A DNA stretch of 64,000 bases, from the NCBI GenBank assembly GCA_900169235.1, contig FWCC01000296.1:146762-210761 (forward strand), given 5' to 3'. The DNA is from Zarea fungicola. Taxonomy: Eukaryota > Ascomycota > Sordariomycetes > Hypocreales > Cordycipitaceae. A program made the position numbers and the translations under genes. Below the pieces are notes generated by a model. The model worked only from the letters and a program-made list of their open reading frames with translations. It made no database searches and was not told the DNA's origin. Numbering within the stretch: the stretch's first letter is position 1; each line of letters opens with the position of its first letter. This document shows, one piece after another, positions 24,887 to 35,785 of the stretch.

Positions 24887-27800
24887 TTAGCCGTGCTTAG
24901 CAAGACTCTGCAAGTTAACGAGTTCGGTGTAGCGACCATTCTTGCGCATCAGCTCCGAGTGTGTACCTTGTTCCACAATGCGACCTTGGTCAAACACGTA
25001 GATGATGTCTGCCTTCTGGATGGTGCTGAGACGGTGCGCAACAGCAATCGTTGTGCGGCCCTTTGCGGCCTTATCCAATGCAGCCTGCACAACCTTTTCA
25101 GATTCGGAATCGAGGGCCGAGGTAGCCTCATCAAGGAGTAGAATCTTGGGATCGCGGATGAGAGCGCGGGCAATGGCAATGCGCTGCTTCTGGCCACCAG
25201 AGAGCAGAGCACCCTTGCTGCCAACAGTCGTGTTGAAGCCTTCAGGGAGCGAGATGATGAAGTCGTAAATGTTGGCCTCACGGCATGCGTGCTCGAGCTC
25301 CTCATCCGTAACATCCTCGCGAGATGTACCCAGAAGAATGTTCTCCTTGATGCTTCCCTGGTACAGAGTAGGCTCCTGACTGACAAGGGCAATAAATGAT
25401 CGATATTCATTTATGTTGAGCGTGCTGATTTCCTTGCCATCAACATACACACCACCTGCAAGAGGATCGTAGAAACGCTCCAGAAGTGAGATGGTGGTAC
25501 TCTTACCACAGCCAGATGCGCCCACGAGGGCAATGTATTGGCCGGGGCGGACAGTAAGGTTGAGACCACGGAGGACGGGCTGCTCAGGACGGGTGGGGTA
25601 GCGGAAGTGTACATCACGAAACTCCAGAGTACCCTCAACTTCGGTAACGGGCTCGCCTTCCTCGGACCAGGTGTCAATCGCGGGCTTGCGGTCAAATAGA
25701 ATCTTGAGTTCCTGGGCAGCTCCATGAGCTTTACCCATGTCGGGAGCAAACGAGAAGACGGTACCGGCGGACTGGGCACCAAAGACAACAGACATAAAGA
25801 CCAGGAAAAACTGGAACTGATTGTATTGGTGCTTGCCAATAAGCGTGCCACCATACCAGAAACCGAGGGCCAGGGCGAGAAACATTAGCGATTGTGACGC
25901 AGCGTAAAGGGCACTAGACTTGGCGACCGAGATCAGGCTGCGTCGCTGCTGCTCCGCAAGAGACTTTTTATAGATGGCCAGGACATCCTCCTCACGAGTG
26001 AGCGAGGCAACAGTCCGAATAGCAGAGATTGCTTCCGAGGCGTACGAAGCGGAACCTGCATAGGCAGCCTTTGATCGACGCTGGAAATGAGCAAGAAGCC
26101 AGAAGCGGAAGAAACCACATCCAAGAAGGACAGGAATGGTAGAGATGCAGACTAACGCAAGCTTCCATCCGATGGCGAGGGAGACGGCACAAGCAGCAAC
26201 CAAAGTAGTGGCTGTGAGCAGAAGCGTGCCGAGGGTTGCACCGCTGATACCAGCAACCTGCGTGGTTTCGGTAGACAGGAACGAGGTCAAAGCACCAGCA
26301 GTGTTTTCGTCACGATCGAAAAAGGCAACGTCTTGGCGAAGCATTGAGCGGAACGCGCGGTCACGCACACGGTGAACAAGACGCTCAGAGCATCTGGCAA
26401 AAGCGATACCTTGGATACTGAAGGATATAAACTGAACAAAAGCCAACATCAAAAACATGGCGCTCCAAAAGTCGGAATCATGCTTAATTTGGTGGCGGTT
26501 GATCGAAGTAATTGGCTGTGAGAGGGTCGTAATTTGCTTGGCGAAGAAGACAGCCGAGGTAGGATTACCACCACCACAGATGACGCAGAAAAAACAACCG
26601 AGAATCATAAGCTTCCACTCAGGCGCATTGAAAGACGCAATTAGCTTGATCAGAGTCCAAAGACTATCCTTTTGAGCACGATCCGATGTCTTGTTCTGCA
26701 CAACCATACTGGAGATGGACTTTTGCGTCGAACTTCGATTCAGCTTAGCTGCTATGTTGTCATCAGGGTCGGCATTGATGTCCGAGGTACGATTGGTCGA
26801 TTTCTTGCGAATCAAGGCCAATTCCTGCTCGTCAAGCTCCGCCTGTTCCGCGGCAGTGAGCTCCTCGGCGGCGGCAATGTTCTGAGCAGATACAAGCTTA
26901 AAGTAGGCACCTTGCATTTCAATGAGATCGTCATGGTTGCCCTGTTCAACAATCTTACCGTTGGACATGACGACAATGTTATGGGCATCCTTGATGGTGG
27001 AAAGGCGATGAGCAATGGTGATGGTAGTTCGGCCTGCGGCAGCCTTTTCTAAAGCAGCCTGGACAACACCCTCGGACTTGGTGTCGAGAGCAGAGGTGGC
27101 CTCATCGAGAAGGAGAATCTTGGGGTCGGAGACGACGGCACGGGCAATGGCAATACGCTGTTTCTGGCCGCCAGACAAAAGAAAGCCGCGCTCGCCAACA
27201 TTGGTCTCGTATCCGTCAGGAAGGGAAGTGATGAAGTCGTGCGCATTTGCCATCTTGGCAGCGTCTATGATAAGCTCGCGTCGCTTCTCCTCACTCTCGT
27301 GCTCGGCAGGTGTACCAATCAGGCCATGGCCAATGTTTTTGTAGATGGTGGTCCCGAACAAGGTAGGTTCCTGGCTAACAAGAGCCATTTGTTGGCGAAG
27401 CCACTTGAGATTGAGCGTGCTGATATCAATGCCGTCGAGGTAGATCGTGCCATGGATAGGGTCGTAGAAGCGTTCAACTAGGCCAACAATGGTGCTCTTG
27501 CCAGAACCGGAGGCACCGACAAGGGCAGTGGTTTTGCCGGCGGGGATCGTTAGGCTGACATTCTCCATGATGCGGACTTCAGGGCGAGAGGGGTAAATGT
27601 GGGAGATGCTCTCAAGACGAATGTTGCCCATGACGTGGTCAATCTTTTCACCGTCCTCACTAGACGGATCGAGAGGAGACGCACGATCGATAGTGTTGAA
27701 GATTTTAGCAGCGGCAGCGACGGCAGTCGTGAACGCTTGTATATTAGGGGCGACATTGCCGAGTTGGAAAGCACCAATCATGACGGACATCATGATGATG

Positions 27801-28879
27801 AGGATCTTGTTCAGTGGGATGACGTTTTCGATAATGAACTTGCTACCCTGCCAGAACGCCAGACCGTAATTGAGAAAGAGGATAAGCATCATGCCACCGA
27901 CCATGACACCCATGGAGCTCTTCACTCGAAAACCAAAGAACTCGGCCTTTGCAAGGTGGGCGTCATATTTTCTGGCGAGACGCTCCTGTGTGCCGAAAGC
28001 AATGGTGTTGCGGATGGAACTAATGACTTCCTCGGCAATTGAGCCACCCTGAGCATAGGATTCGAGCGAGGCCTTGTTGTGCTTGAGCATGAAGCTAGAA
28101 CCAATAGCAATGTTGAGAACAAGGGCAAAAACGGTAGCGGAGAGGATGAGTGTGAGTTTCCAGTAGTTGATGAAACCAATAACGAAGGCGGTGACAAAGG
28201 TAGCGAGTGCGGCGAGGGTGAGAGAGACTTTTTCGGAGATGCCATCCTGGATGAGGTTGGTGTCGGCCGTAATTCGGGTAGTTACTTCTCCAGCGCCGAG
28301 CTTGTCAAAGTAACCAATGTTCTGTCGCATGCAGGCCTGGAGGTAGTGCTCGCGAATCTTGGCGGCGATGTGCTCACCAGTATAAATAAAACCGACGGTG
28401 CAAACATAGGTGACAATGAATTCACCAACGGCGAGGTAAACGTAGTAAACGACGAACTTGGTCAACTCGTTTTGAAACTGGTTGTACGTCATGTGGTCGG
28501 TGAAGAAGAATGTCTGGAAAGTTTTCTGAAGATTTCCAAAGATGATTGTCATGAGAGGGAGAGCAGCGCCGGAAGCGACAGCAGCAACGGCGGAAATGGC
28601 AATGATGATGAGGTCGTTGCGCGAGGCATAGCGGTACAGAACACCAGCGCCCTTAGCAAGAGTAGGGATGTCAACCTGGCGCTTGAGGATTTCGGCCTCA
28701 TGCTGAGGCAAATGAGCATAGAGATCTTCGGGATCATTTGTCTTGGGAGGCGTAGCGAGCTTGGTGTCTGCTTTTTCGAGTTGGCGGCCGTCGGAGGAGT
28801 CGCCATGACTGGAAGCCGGCGCGGAGGCTTCCACTACATCCTGAGGCTTTTCGGCCTTTTCTGAAAGATCTGGCGCCAT
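24887..28879 (-). CDS. Full-size ABC-B multidrug efflux transporter (Pmd1/P-glycoprotein type)
   Basis: One exon of 1330 residues from the ATG at 28879 (MAPDLSEKAEKP). The frame is open for 57 more codons to 29050, but the usual family N-terminus and length fit the internal ATG. The architecture is TMD1-NBD1-TMD2-NBD2. NBD1 has Walker A GASGSGKST (about 456), signature LSGGQKQR (about 569) and Walker B ILLLDEATSALD (about 593). NBD2 has GASGCGKST (about 1123), LSGGQKQR (about 1228) and ILLLDEATSALD (about 1251). Both ATP sites keep the canonical residues. A charged linker of about 80 residues joins the halves. Known role of the family: ATP-driven export of hydrophobic drugs, toxins or lipopeptides across the plasma membrane. 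The substrate cannot be read from sequence, and no toxin or metabolite cluster lies beside it. Confidence 0.95.
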   Translation of the reverse strand: MAPDLSEKAEKPQDVVEASAPASSHGDSSDGRQLEKADTKLATPPKTNDPEDLYAHLPQHEAEILKRQVDIPTLAKGAGVLYRYASRNDLIIIAISAVAAVASGAALPLMTIIFGNLQKTFQTFFFTDHMTYNQFQNELTKFVVYYVYLAVGEFIVTYVCTVGFIYTGEHIAAKIREHYLQACMRQNIGYFDKLGAGEVTTRITADTNLIQDGISEKVSLTLAALATFVTAFVIGFINYWKLTLILSATVFALVLNIAIGSSFMLKHNKASLESYAQGGSIAEEVISSIRNTIAFGTQERLARKYDAHLAKAEFFGFRVKSSMGVMVGGMMLILFLNYGLAFWQGSKFIIENVIPLNKILIIMMSVMIGAFQLGNVAPNIQAFTTAVAAAAKIFNTIDRASPLDPSSEDGEKIDHVMGNIRLESISHIYPSRPEVRIMENVSLTIPAGKTTALVGASGSGKSTIVGLVERFYDPIHGTIYLDGIDISTLNLKWLRQQMALVSQEPTLFGTTIYKNIGHGLIGTPAEHESEEKRRELIIDAAKMANAHDFITSLPDGYETNVGERGFLLSGGQKQRIAIARAVVSDPKILLLDEATSALDTKSEGVVQAALEKAAAGRTTITIAHRLSTIKDAHNIVVMSNGKIVEQGNHDDLIEMQGAYFKLVSAQNIAAAEELTAAEQAELDEQELALIRKKSTNRTSDINADPDDNIAAKLNRSSTQKSISSMVVQNKTSDRAQKDSLWTLIKLIASFNAPEWKLMILGCFFCVICGGGNPTSAVFFAKQITTLSQPITSINRHQIKHDSDFWSAMFLMLAFVQFISFSIQGIAFARCSERLVHRVRDRAFRSMLRQDVAFFDRDENTAGALTSFLSTETTQVAGISGATLGTLLLTATTLVAACAVSLAIGWKLALVCISTIPVLLGCGFFRFWLLAHFQRRSKAAYAGSASYASEAISAIRTVASLTREEDVLAIYKKSLAEQQRRSLISVAKSSALYAASQSLMFLALALGFWYGGTLIGKHQYNQFQFFLVFMSVVFGAQSAGTVFSFAPDMGKAHGAAQELKILFDRKPAIDTWSEEGEPVTEVEGTLEFRDVHFRYPTRPEQPVLRGLNLTVRPGQYIALVGASGCGKSTTISLLERFYDPLAGGVYVDGKEISTLNINEYRSFIALVSQEPTLYQGSIKENILLGTSREDVTDEELEHACREANIYDFIISLPEGFNTTVGSKGALLSGGQKQRIAIARALIRDPKILLLDEATSALDSESEKVVQAALDKAAKGRTTIAVAHRLSTIQKADIIYVFDQGRIVEQGTHSELMRKNGRYTELVNLQSLAKHG

Positions 28880-31800
28880 GAAGGGCGAGGTTGGAAGGCA
28901 GGCTGGTTCCTGCAGAGCGAATGGACGTAAGCTAGATGGCAGATGTAGATTGGAAAGCTTGAGCCACTCGGGGCGAGATGGAAGCGCCCAATGAGGAACG
29001 TAACGTGCCAGGAACGTGGCGCAAGACGCAGGAAGCACTGACGGGGACAAGTCGACAACAGTTAGCTATGTATTGCAAAGCAAAGGCTGAAAAAGGGCGA
29101 AGGGTGGCTCTGAGTTTTGTCTTGGTAGGGAATGAGAGAATTCGTAGGAGAACGCACGAGGCCCAAAGAAGATGGATGGATAGCTGAAAGCCGATGTTTG
29201 GGACTGCTAGAGCAGGCGAAGTCACAACAGACGACGTGGGACTGGAACGCAGATGCAAGATAATTTGGTTAAGGCTGAATCAAACGATGCGCGCCGATTG
29301 CCTGATTGAGGCTAGAGAGATTGAAATGCAGAAAGCCGAGCCAGTGATGCGTGGCGGAGAGTTCGAGATGTGAGACAATATGTCGAACAGGGAGAGGTCG
29401 TTTAGTGTACGGATAGCCCTGTGTATTGGTAGTGAGGACGAGACAAAGGAGATGCCGTCTAGAGGATCGGTATGAGGTAGAAGTGGAAGGGAAGGATAGA
29501 GAAGGGGGAATGGGTCAAGAAATTAATAAGTAGATGATGCAAAGGAAAGGGCTATTATTCAGGACGAGCTGAAGAGAATTGGAAGACGCTAGGTAGGTAT
29601 AAGTTAACAGCAGCAGGTACTCTTTTTTAAGTGGACATGTGAGCAAGAGCGGTGGCCTGAAGAGTCATTTTACCGGGGATAATAAGAGCCATCGCAATAG
29701 CAGACATCAGGCTGAGCAAACTGGGGCGGGTATGAAAGGGACAAAAAGGACCCGAGGAGTAGCCCGCAGCCCGCCGGAGATGATGCGGATGCGAGGACTA
29801 CGAGGGGGGCGCAACGAAGACTACCGTGACGCTAACGAATACGCTATCAATTACAGTTGTGAGATGAAGGTGGTGGGGGACGCGTGGGAAGGGCAGCTCG
29901 AATGGATTAGCCCAACTCGGACCGGAACCAAGGGTGCCAGGTGGGAACCGGTGGGCAGGTAGGTAGGTACCTTGCTGGTAGTATTGTTCCAGTTACTACC
30001 GACCGTACTAGGTATTGTGTGTGCGAGTGTGCGAAAGTGTGTGTGTGGCGGCATTGGCAAACATTATTATCAGGTACCGTACGGCCAGTTTGAAGTACGG
30101 GGACGGATTTCAGCGAGTGACAAGACTTTTTTAGGGAATGATTCCAGTGAGTGGACAGTATGGAAACTGCACCCGGACAGACTCTGAGGCGAGATGTGAA
30201 GAGGCCCCCACTGTAGGAATGTAGTCGTATTACGCGTATGAGAGGGGGCTTTGCAGTGGTTGTCGTCCTCCATCCACCAGAGAAACGAATCGTCAGGCTA
30301 TGCAGCTCACTTCGGCCATCGCATCAATGATGTAGTCATGCCCTGCAATGTCTGCAGAAACACAAAGCCGTCAGTAGCATGTTAAGCTCTTCTTCACCAG
30401 CGCCCGTTGTGGATTTGCCCACCAGCCACAAACGGCGGAACGGCAAACTAGCCACGCATAAACGTTTTGCGTCAGTACAGATGAAAAACTCTCACGACAT
30501 TGTGGCAATTGCCGCCTCAATTGAGCTACAACATATCTTGGGCATTGCGTCAGCACGATTTGGCCATGTCCTTGCCTACTTTGGAACGCAATCGGTCGGG
30601 ATAACGCCACAGATGAAGCTGACCGCAGCGGGTTTATGATTATTACAGGGGGTCTGTTAGCGGGTGCAGGCCGACTGTGATGCGGTATTTGTACGATTGA
30701 ACGCACCCAAGCTCGCTAACGTACTAATAGCCCGCCTGGGCAGCGGCGTGCCGGACTCTGACCTGAGTCCGACAACTAACTAGAACCAACTGAAAGAAGA
30801 AGCAACAACATCTGGATTATTAATAAACATCGGACGAGATCAACTGTGTAAGCACCGATACCTATTCATGCTACTAATTAACTAATGCACAGTTTTCTTT
30901 ATGTAGGTGTTTTTGCTTTTTTTTATTGCTCTTTCGGTTCAATATTCCGGCACGCGCTCGGCTGACCGGCCCGCCTCACTCAACCATGTTCGCCTAAATC
31001 CACCCCTTTTAGGCAGACCCTGCGATAGCGCCACATCTCGGACAACTTCTTCATGTTTCGCAAGGCGGCTTGATGAGACTATCCTGTAACTTGGCAACCT
31101 CATATTCCCCTTAGGCTCCCTTTGGTTCCCTTGCGGTTCTTTTTTTACTACCTTGTACATGCACACAATGCGCACAGGCGCTAACAGAAGTCGTGTGTTG
31201 CCATGCTCGTCGGGCCTCGTCATGCAGCACTCCTCAGCTACTTAAATTTCACAGTGTGGAAATATGTAATTGACAAAATTCTCGTTTTTTTATAACAAGG
31301 TGCTTTTCGTCGAAGCAACGACATGCTGCAGCTAGCCAACACTACAATGTGCACGGGCCGCTTCGGCAAGACATGCATGCAAAGAAATATATATTTTGAA
31401 AAGAGTGAGAAAAAAAAATGCACCAATAATAGGTTTTTTGGGGGAAATAAATGCAAAAGAAGAAAGTTGTGAGACTGTACATGGCTAAGTGCAAAGGTGA
31501 GTACCCAAAGCCCTGTCTCACTCGGCGAGAGCCGAATGCTTCAAGGTTTTTTTATTCTCGTGAAATTCATCAGTTTCGATTCAATTCTGCGCCATTACAT
31601 AAAAAACAGCAAGGGGTCTTTCTGACGTTTTATTTGCGTTATCTTCCAACTAAAATTATACTTCTCTCATTATTTTTAATACAAAAATATTCGTTTGTAT
31701 TAGATTCAAACCTTGGCAAGATAGCTCAACATACAAAGAAAAAGTAACAGGCAGCAATTTCAATCAAACAGGCTATCTACGAGGCCCGCCCGGTGCCCCA

Positions 31801-34142
31801 ACTTTCCCGGGCTCGGGCCCGTCCAAGTCCCCGAGCTGTAATGAATGCTTCAGCTCTCGCACAAACCTGAAGAAAGCTACAATCATTGCTCGGTGTCATG
31901 GCACGAGCGCCGTTCCATTTTTCTTCTCCTTGCTCGAACGAATGACTCTTTCAGGCTCATGCATAGCCTCGTCATTGTAATAGCCATTTTCTTCTTTTGG
32001 AACCCTTGGCTGCGTCATCTTCTTACAGTCTCGGTGTGACTGTGCCGCAAGCCTCATGCAACGCCGCCCTGAATTACGATTTCCCATTTATCTCCCCTAA
32101 CCCTCAACCAGCGTCCGTTCAAAGGGGCAAGGAGAAAATCGATATCCTCCCCACTGCGGAGCAATGGTCCGAAAACAGAGCCTGCTTTCGCCTCTATTTC
32201 CATTTTGCAACACTGTAGAATTACTAACCCAAGGGACCTGCCACGTCTCTATGTAAGAGCGATGCTCGCGGGTGAAGACAATAAGTCACGTTTGCCAGCA
32301 GTAAACAAAACTTAGAAAGGAAAGATATCATCCAGCCCACAATGCGGGACAGTTTGTTAACTACCGCGCAAATACAGATTGATGATTATCATCATCAATA
32401 CGCGTACATCGCCTACCGCCAGATCCCCCTCTCACTAGTCGGACACCACGGCACAGAACGCTTCTATTCTTGTAGTCAGCATCGCACAATATGTACAATG
32501 CATCACTGCGTTGAGCCGCGAGCCCCCAGCCTCTGCGGCCATGGCCACTTCCTGCCACATCGCGCATTTTGTACGCCGTCGTTATTACTCATATCCGGTC
32601 TACTGCATGGTTGTGTTGGATACTGTACTCTGGGGGTGTGACTTGAACAACAGCTTTCCTTATGTGTTGGTGCGATCACGTAGGGTTACTGGGCACAGTA
32701 CTAAGAGGGGTAGTAATGCAAAAGTAACTTAGTGGTCAATTAAGGCTATCTATAGGTGTGGGAGGAAGCCCCCCCCCCTATATAGGAAGGCAGTAGTAAA
32801 TAAAGTAAACATTAATAAGAAGATCCCTCTTTTCCCCCTTAGCTGCTATGATGACCTTGTATCAAGGGCAGGCTGCCGTCGGTCATGNNTCAGGAATCGC
32901 TGGATACGCTGCTTGATCTGAGTAAGTAGTCACAACACTATGCAATCCTCAACTGCACATTGCGCGTCATCTAATGGACTGTGCTGTTGCACTCTGTATT
33001 GACTCGGCCAGACGAGTTGCTATGGCCGCGTGCAGGTATCTAATAGACAATCTCTCGTTGTAACGAGTAGCCGGTTCGGTTCCAGTACTACAGTTTTAAG
33101 AAGTAATTATCCTCTATATTGATGCTCGCCATAGCGTTAATACCCAACTTTTTGCTAGACTTGGTGTAACGGAATTGAGGATTGTTAGACTCGCATTCCA
33201 GCTCCAGGGTAGCCGACAGTCGAACTGACTGCTGCTTATTTGGTTTCATTTGTTTTATGATTGTACTATTTTTGTCAAAGACTATATTCTTTACTATTGC
33301 TTTAACCTGGCATTGTACAACTGCACAGCACGCAGCTCTTACTAAGAGTACATGTATTTGCCCATTCATTTAGTTCTTTCACAACAAGACATAACAGAAA
33401 CAAGTTCAATTACATCCTACCATGCAGCCATTTTATCAATCCAACAAGCCAGTTCAAGTGATTTTCTTGTATTTGGCGGAGACCAGCTGTAGTGCAAGTA
33501 TTGGATATAACCAAAAGCGGTCGTGGCTTCGCTCGATGCCCGACTTACAGACTTCACGTACATGGCCAAGTGATACATACCAACAAGTCCTACAATGCTA
33601 CAAAATAATCAACAGCTGGCCTCTTTAACCAAAATTGTCGATTTCGTGCTTGGTTTTTCTCCATTATTTTGGATTGCGTGGTGGCTGCGCACTGCATTCG
33701 TCATGACTTCCACTTTCAGCCGCCTTTAGTTTCTGGACATCGTGTCCTCTATGATTCGCCTCAATACAAATTTAGCCCCTCAACGACGAATAATCAGCAC
33801 AGGATTATTCCCTTGGAAAAAAAAAAAATCACCCTCTAGGCCCATCCGTTGCAAATTTGAATTCCGAGTCTTACATCTCGTCGGACTACTTTGTTGATAA
33901 CTGGCAACGAGAGCTGCCGCGAGCCTGCACGACAATCTTCACCCACCAACTTATACATGCACCTCAAACCTGAACTCACATCAACCAAACACTTGGACAT
34001 CGCTATCTGTTGCTGAATCACCAACTACGCGCATCGTGGGCATCGCCCGACCCGAATAGCAGCAACAAAAAGAAGAAGAAAAAAAACCCCCCCATCGACG
34101 TCATTTCACAGTCGCGGCACACACATTAATACCAGAGCAATC
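28880..34142. other. Intergenic: divergent promoters of ABC transporter and SARAF, two N bases
   Basis: This 5.3 kb non-coding stretch lies between two divergently transcribed genes. No open frame has a family motif. Features include AGGTAGGTAGGTACC repeats near 29957, a GT-rich run near 30017-30048 and two ambiguous bases at 32888-32889. From about 32700 to 33420 the DNA is AT-rich with tracts (C9, TATATAGG) that differ from its surroundings, perhaps a decayed mobile element. No terminal repeats or element protein could be identified. Confidence 0.5.
32888..32889. other. Two undetermined bases (N)
   Basis: These are the only ambiguous bases in the window. They may mark a polished gap or a collapsed repeat. 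Confidence 0.98.
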
Positions 34143-35192
34143 ATGCATCTCACCACCCTCCTCCTCCTGTCCCTCGGCATTGCCGGCTCCACGACGGTCG
34201 CCGCCGGTGGCACCAGCCGTCCTCCCGCCAAAAATGCCGTCCTCCTCTCCACAGTGAACACGCTCACCCTCCGCGGCGGCGGCGCCAAGACGTCGCACCG
34301 CCGCGTCAAGGCCGTCCCGCAGCTCAAGTGTGTGTCCCCGCGCGCCGTCTGCGACATCCTCCCCCCCGGCGGCATCGACATCATGCGCTGCACCAACCAA
34401 GGGTCGTCCTACGGCGACGAAGACATTGAATGGAGCTGCACGGCCTCGCTGCCCCCAGAGCTCAAGCTCGGCGCGACCGACGTCATCTGCGAGGGGTACT
34501 CCTCCTCCGCGGATCCGTACATTCTACGGGGCAGCTGCGGCGTCGAGTACACCGTTGCGCTCACGGCACTGGGCGAGAAGAAGTATCCAAAGCTTGCCAA
34601 GGGCAGCCGTAGTGGTGGAAGTGATTGGTTTAGTGATGGCGAGGGCGGGACGGACTCGTCGGCATGGTTGTTTGCCATCATCTTTATCGGCATCTTTATC
34701 TGGATTGCCTACTCAGCGTGTTATCCCAATACAGGCGCGTCTAGGAGGCAAGCGACTTCGGCGAGACGAGGCGGCGGAGGAGGGGGAGGAGGAGGAGGAG
34801 GAGGCGGTGGTGGTGGCGGCGGCGGCGGTTGGTTTCCTCGTAACGATGCTCCTCCGCCATACCCAGGAACAGATAATAGCGGCGGCTACAACAAGCCGTC
34901 CGCCAGCACCAGCGGTCAGCAAGGTTGGAGACCGGGGTTTTGGACAGGTGCCGCGGCCGGTGCAGCCGCTTCTTCCTTTCTGAGGGGAGGACAGGCCAAT
35001 AACAATAACCGCCGCAACAACAACAGCTGGTGGGGTGGCACTGATTACAGCTCGAACCAGCCATGGGGAGGCGACTCATACGGTGCTGGTTCCTCATCCT
35101 CGTCTTACCGTCGCAGTGGCTCTAGTAGTAACTCTGGGGGTGGCTCCGGTGGACATGAGAGTACAGGATTTGGCTCTACCAGTCGTCGTTGA
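34143..35192 (+). CDS. SARAF-like store-operated calcium entry regulator (TMEM66 family)
   Basis: A single exon of 349 residues. A signal peptide (MHLTTLLLLSLGIAGSTTVAA) is followed by the cysteine-containing luminal SARAF domain, about residues 30-145. Motifs include LLSTVNTLTLRGGG, VPQLKCV, IMRCTNQGSSYGDEDIEWSC, DVICEGY and LRGSCGVEYTV. One transmembrane helix at about 176-195 (WLFAIIFIGIFIWIAYSAC) places the rest in the cytosol. The cytosolic tail has 20 consecutive glycines and is then rich in Gly, Asn, Ser and Trp. Known role of the animal family: an ER membrane protein that promotes slow inactivation of store-operated Ca2+ entry. The fungal role is less clear, since STIM/Orai partners are generally absent from fungi. 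The domain assignment is firm and the function is inferred. Confidence 0.88.
   Translation: MHLTTLLLLSLGIAGSTTVAAGGTSRPPAKNAVLLSTVNTLTLRGGGAKTSHRRVKAVPQLKCVSPRAVCDILPPGGIDIMRCTNQGSSYGDEDIEWSCTASLPPELKLGATDVICEGYSSSADPYILRGSCGVEYTVALTALGEKKYPKLAKGSRSGGSDWFSDGEGGTDSSAWLFAIIFIGIFIWIAYSACYPNTGASRRQATSARRGGGGGGGGGGGGGGGGGGGGWFPRNDAPPPYPGTDNSGGYNKPSASTSGQQGWRPGFWTGAAAGAAASSFLRGGQANNNNRRNNNSWWGGTDYSSNQPWGGDSYGAGSSSSSYRRSGSSSNSGGGSGGHESTGFGSTSRR
34770..34829 (+). repeat. GGN repeat coding for 20 glycines in SARAF
   Basis: Sixty bases of GGA, GGG, GGC and GGT codons form an uninterrupted glycine tract just after the transmembrane helix. The coding strand is strongly G-rich and could fold as a G-quadruplex. 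Confidence 0.95.
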
Positions 35193-35785
35193 CTTGTGCG
35201 AAACACTTGAATTGCTACCAGCGTAGTACATTTCTCAACTATACCAAACCTCCAATAAACCCTCGCAATTGCCTTGTTTATGTCTCACACATGTATCATC
35301 CAGGTATTGTCTTGTCACCCACTAGTAGCACGTCTTCTTGTTGTTAATAATTATTATTCATTGTTTATCCAAACCGTGCAAAAAACAGCTTGTCCTTTGA
35401 TTGAAGCACCCGAAATCCCTTATACCAAGGCCAAAAAAAGAGAAGAAAGATCCCTGCCTGATACACCTCTTACACCAGCGAAAAGCCATCGCCTTGACGA
35501 TCCATTGTACAAGCAAGTACACAAATACTATACACATTGTTTCTCCCCTGTATACTTCATCGCCGGAACATGGCGGAAAGAGGAGAAGAAGAAGCCAAGG
35601 CCAAATATACAGAGCAGCAAAATACCAAACCCCAATTTTTGCCAAAAAAAAACGCCGCCTTTTGCAAAGGAAGATAAAAGTCCAGAAAAACACCGATGCG
35701 AAACCACTTGCTTCTCTACACCTTTGATAAAGCCTCATTGGGCTTTCAACTGACACCCTGGCGAGGCCCAGTGTTCGGAAGAACA
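35193..35785. other. Intergenic between convergent SARAF and BRE1
   Basis: This 593 bp gap should hold the two 3' UTRs. It contains an AATAAA-like sequence (CAATAAAC) near 35253, suitable as a SARAF polyadenylation signal, and several A runs. Overlapping open frames on both strands (up to 159 aa) have no motif. Confidence 0.5.

Noticed and set aside
24887..28879. Idea that the transporter belongs to a toxin or secondary-metabolite cluster
   Set aside because: No PKS, NRPS, terpene synthase or tailoring enzyme occurs anywhere in the window.
28880..29050. 57-codon N-terminal extension of the ABC transporter
   Set aside because: Not hydrophilic like family N-termini and reads as leader sequence; ATG 28879 gives the usual length.
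33088..33369. 93-codon minus-strand frame in the AT-rich block
   Set aside because: Could be a transposon remnant, but no reverse transcriptase, integrase or transposase motif is visible.
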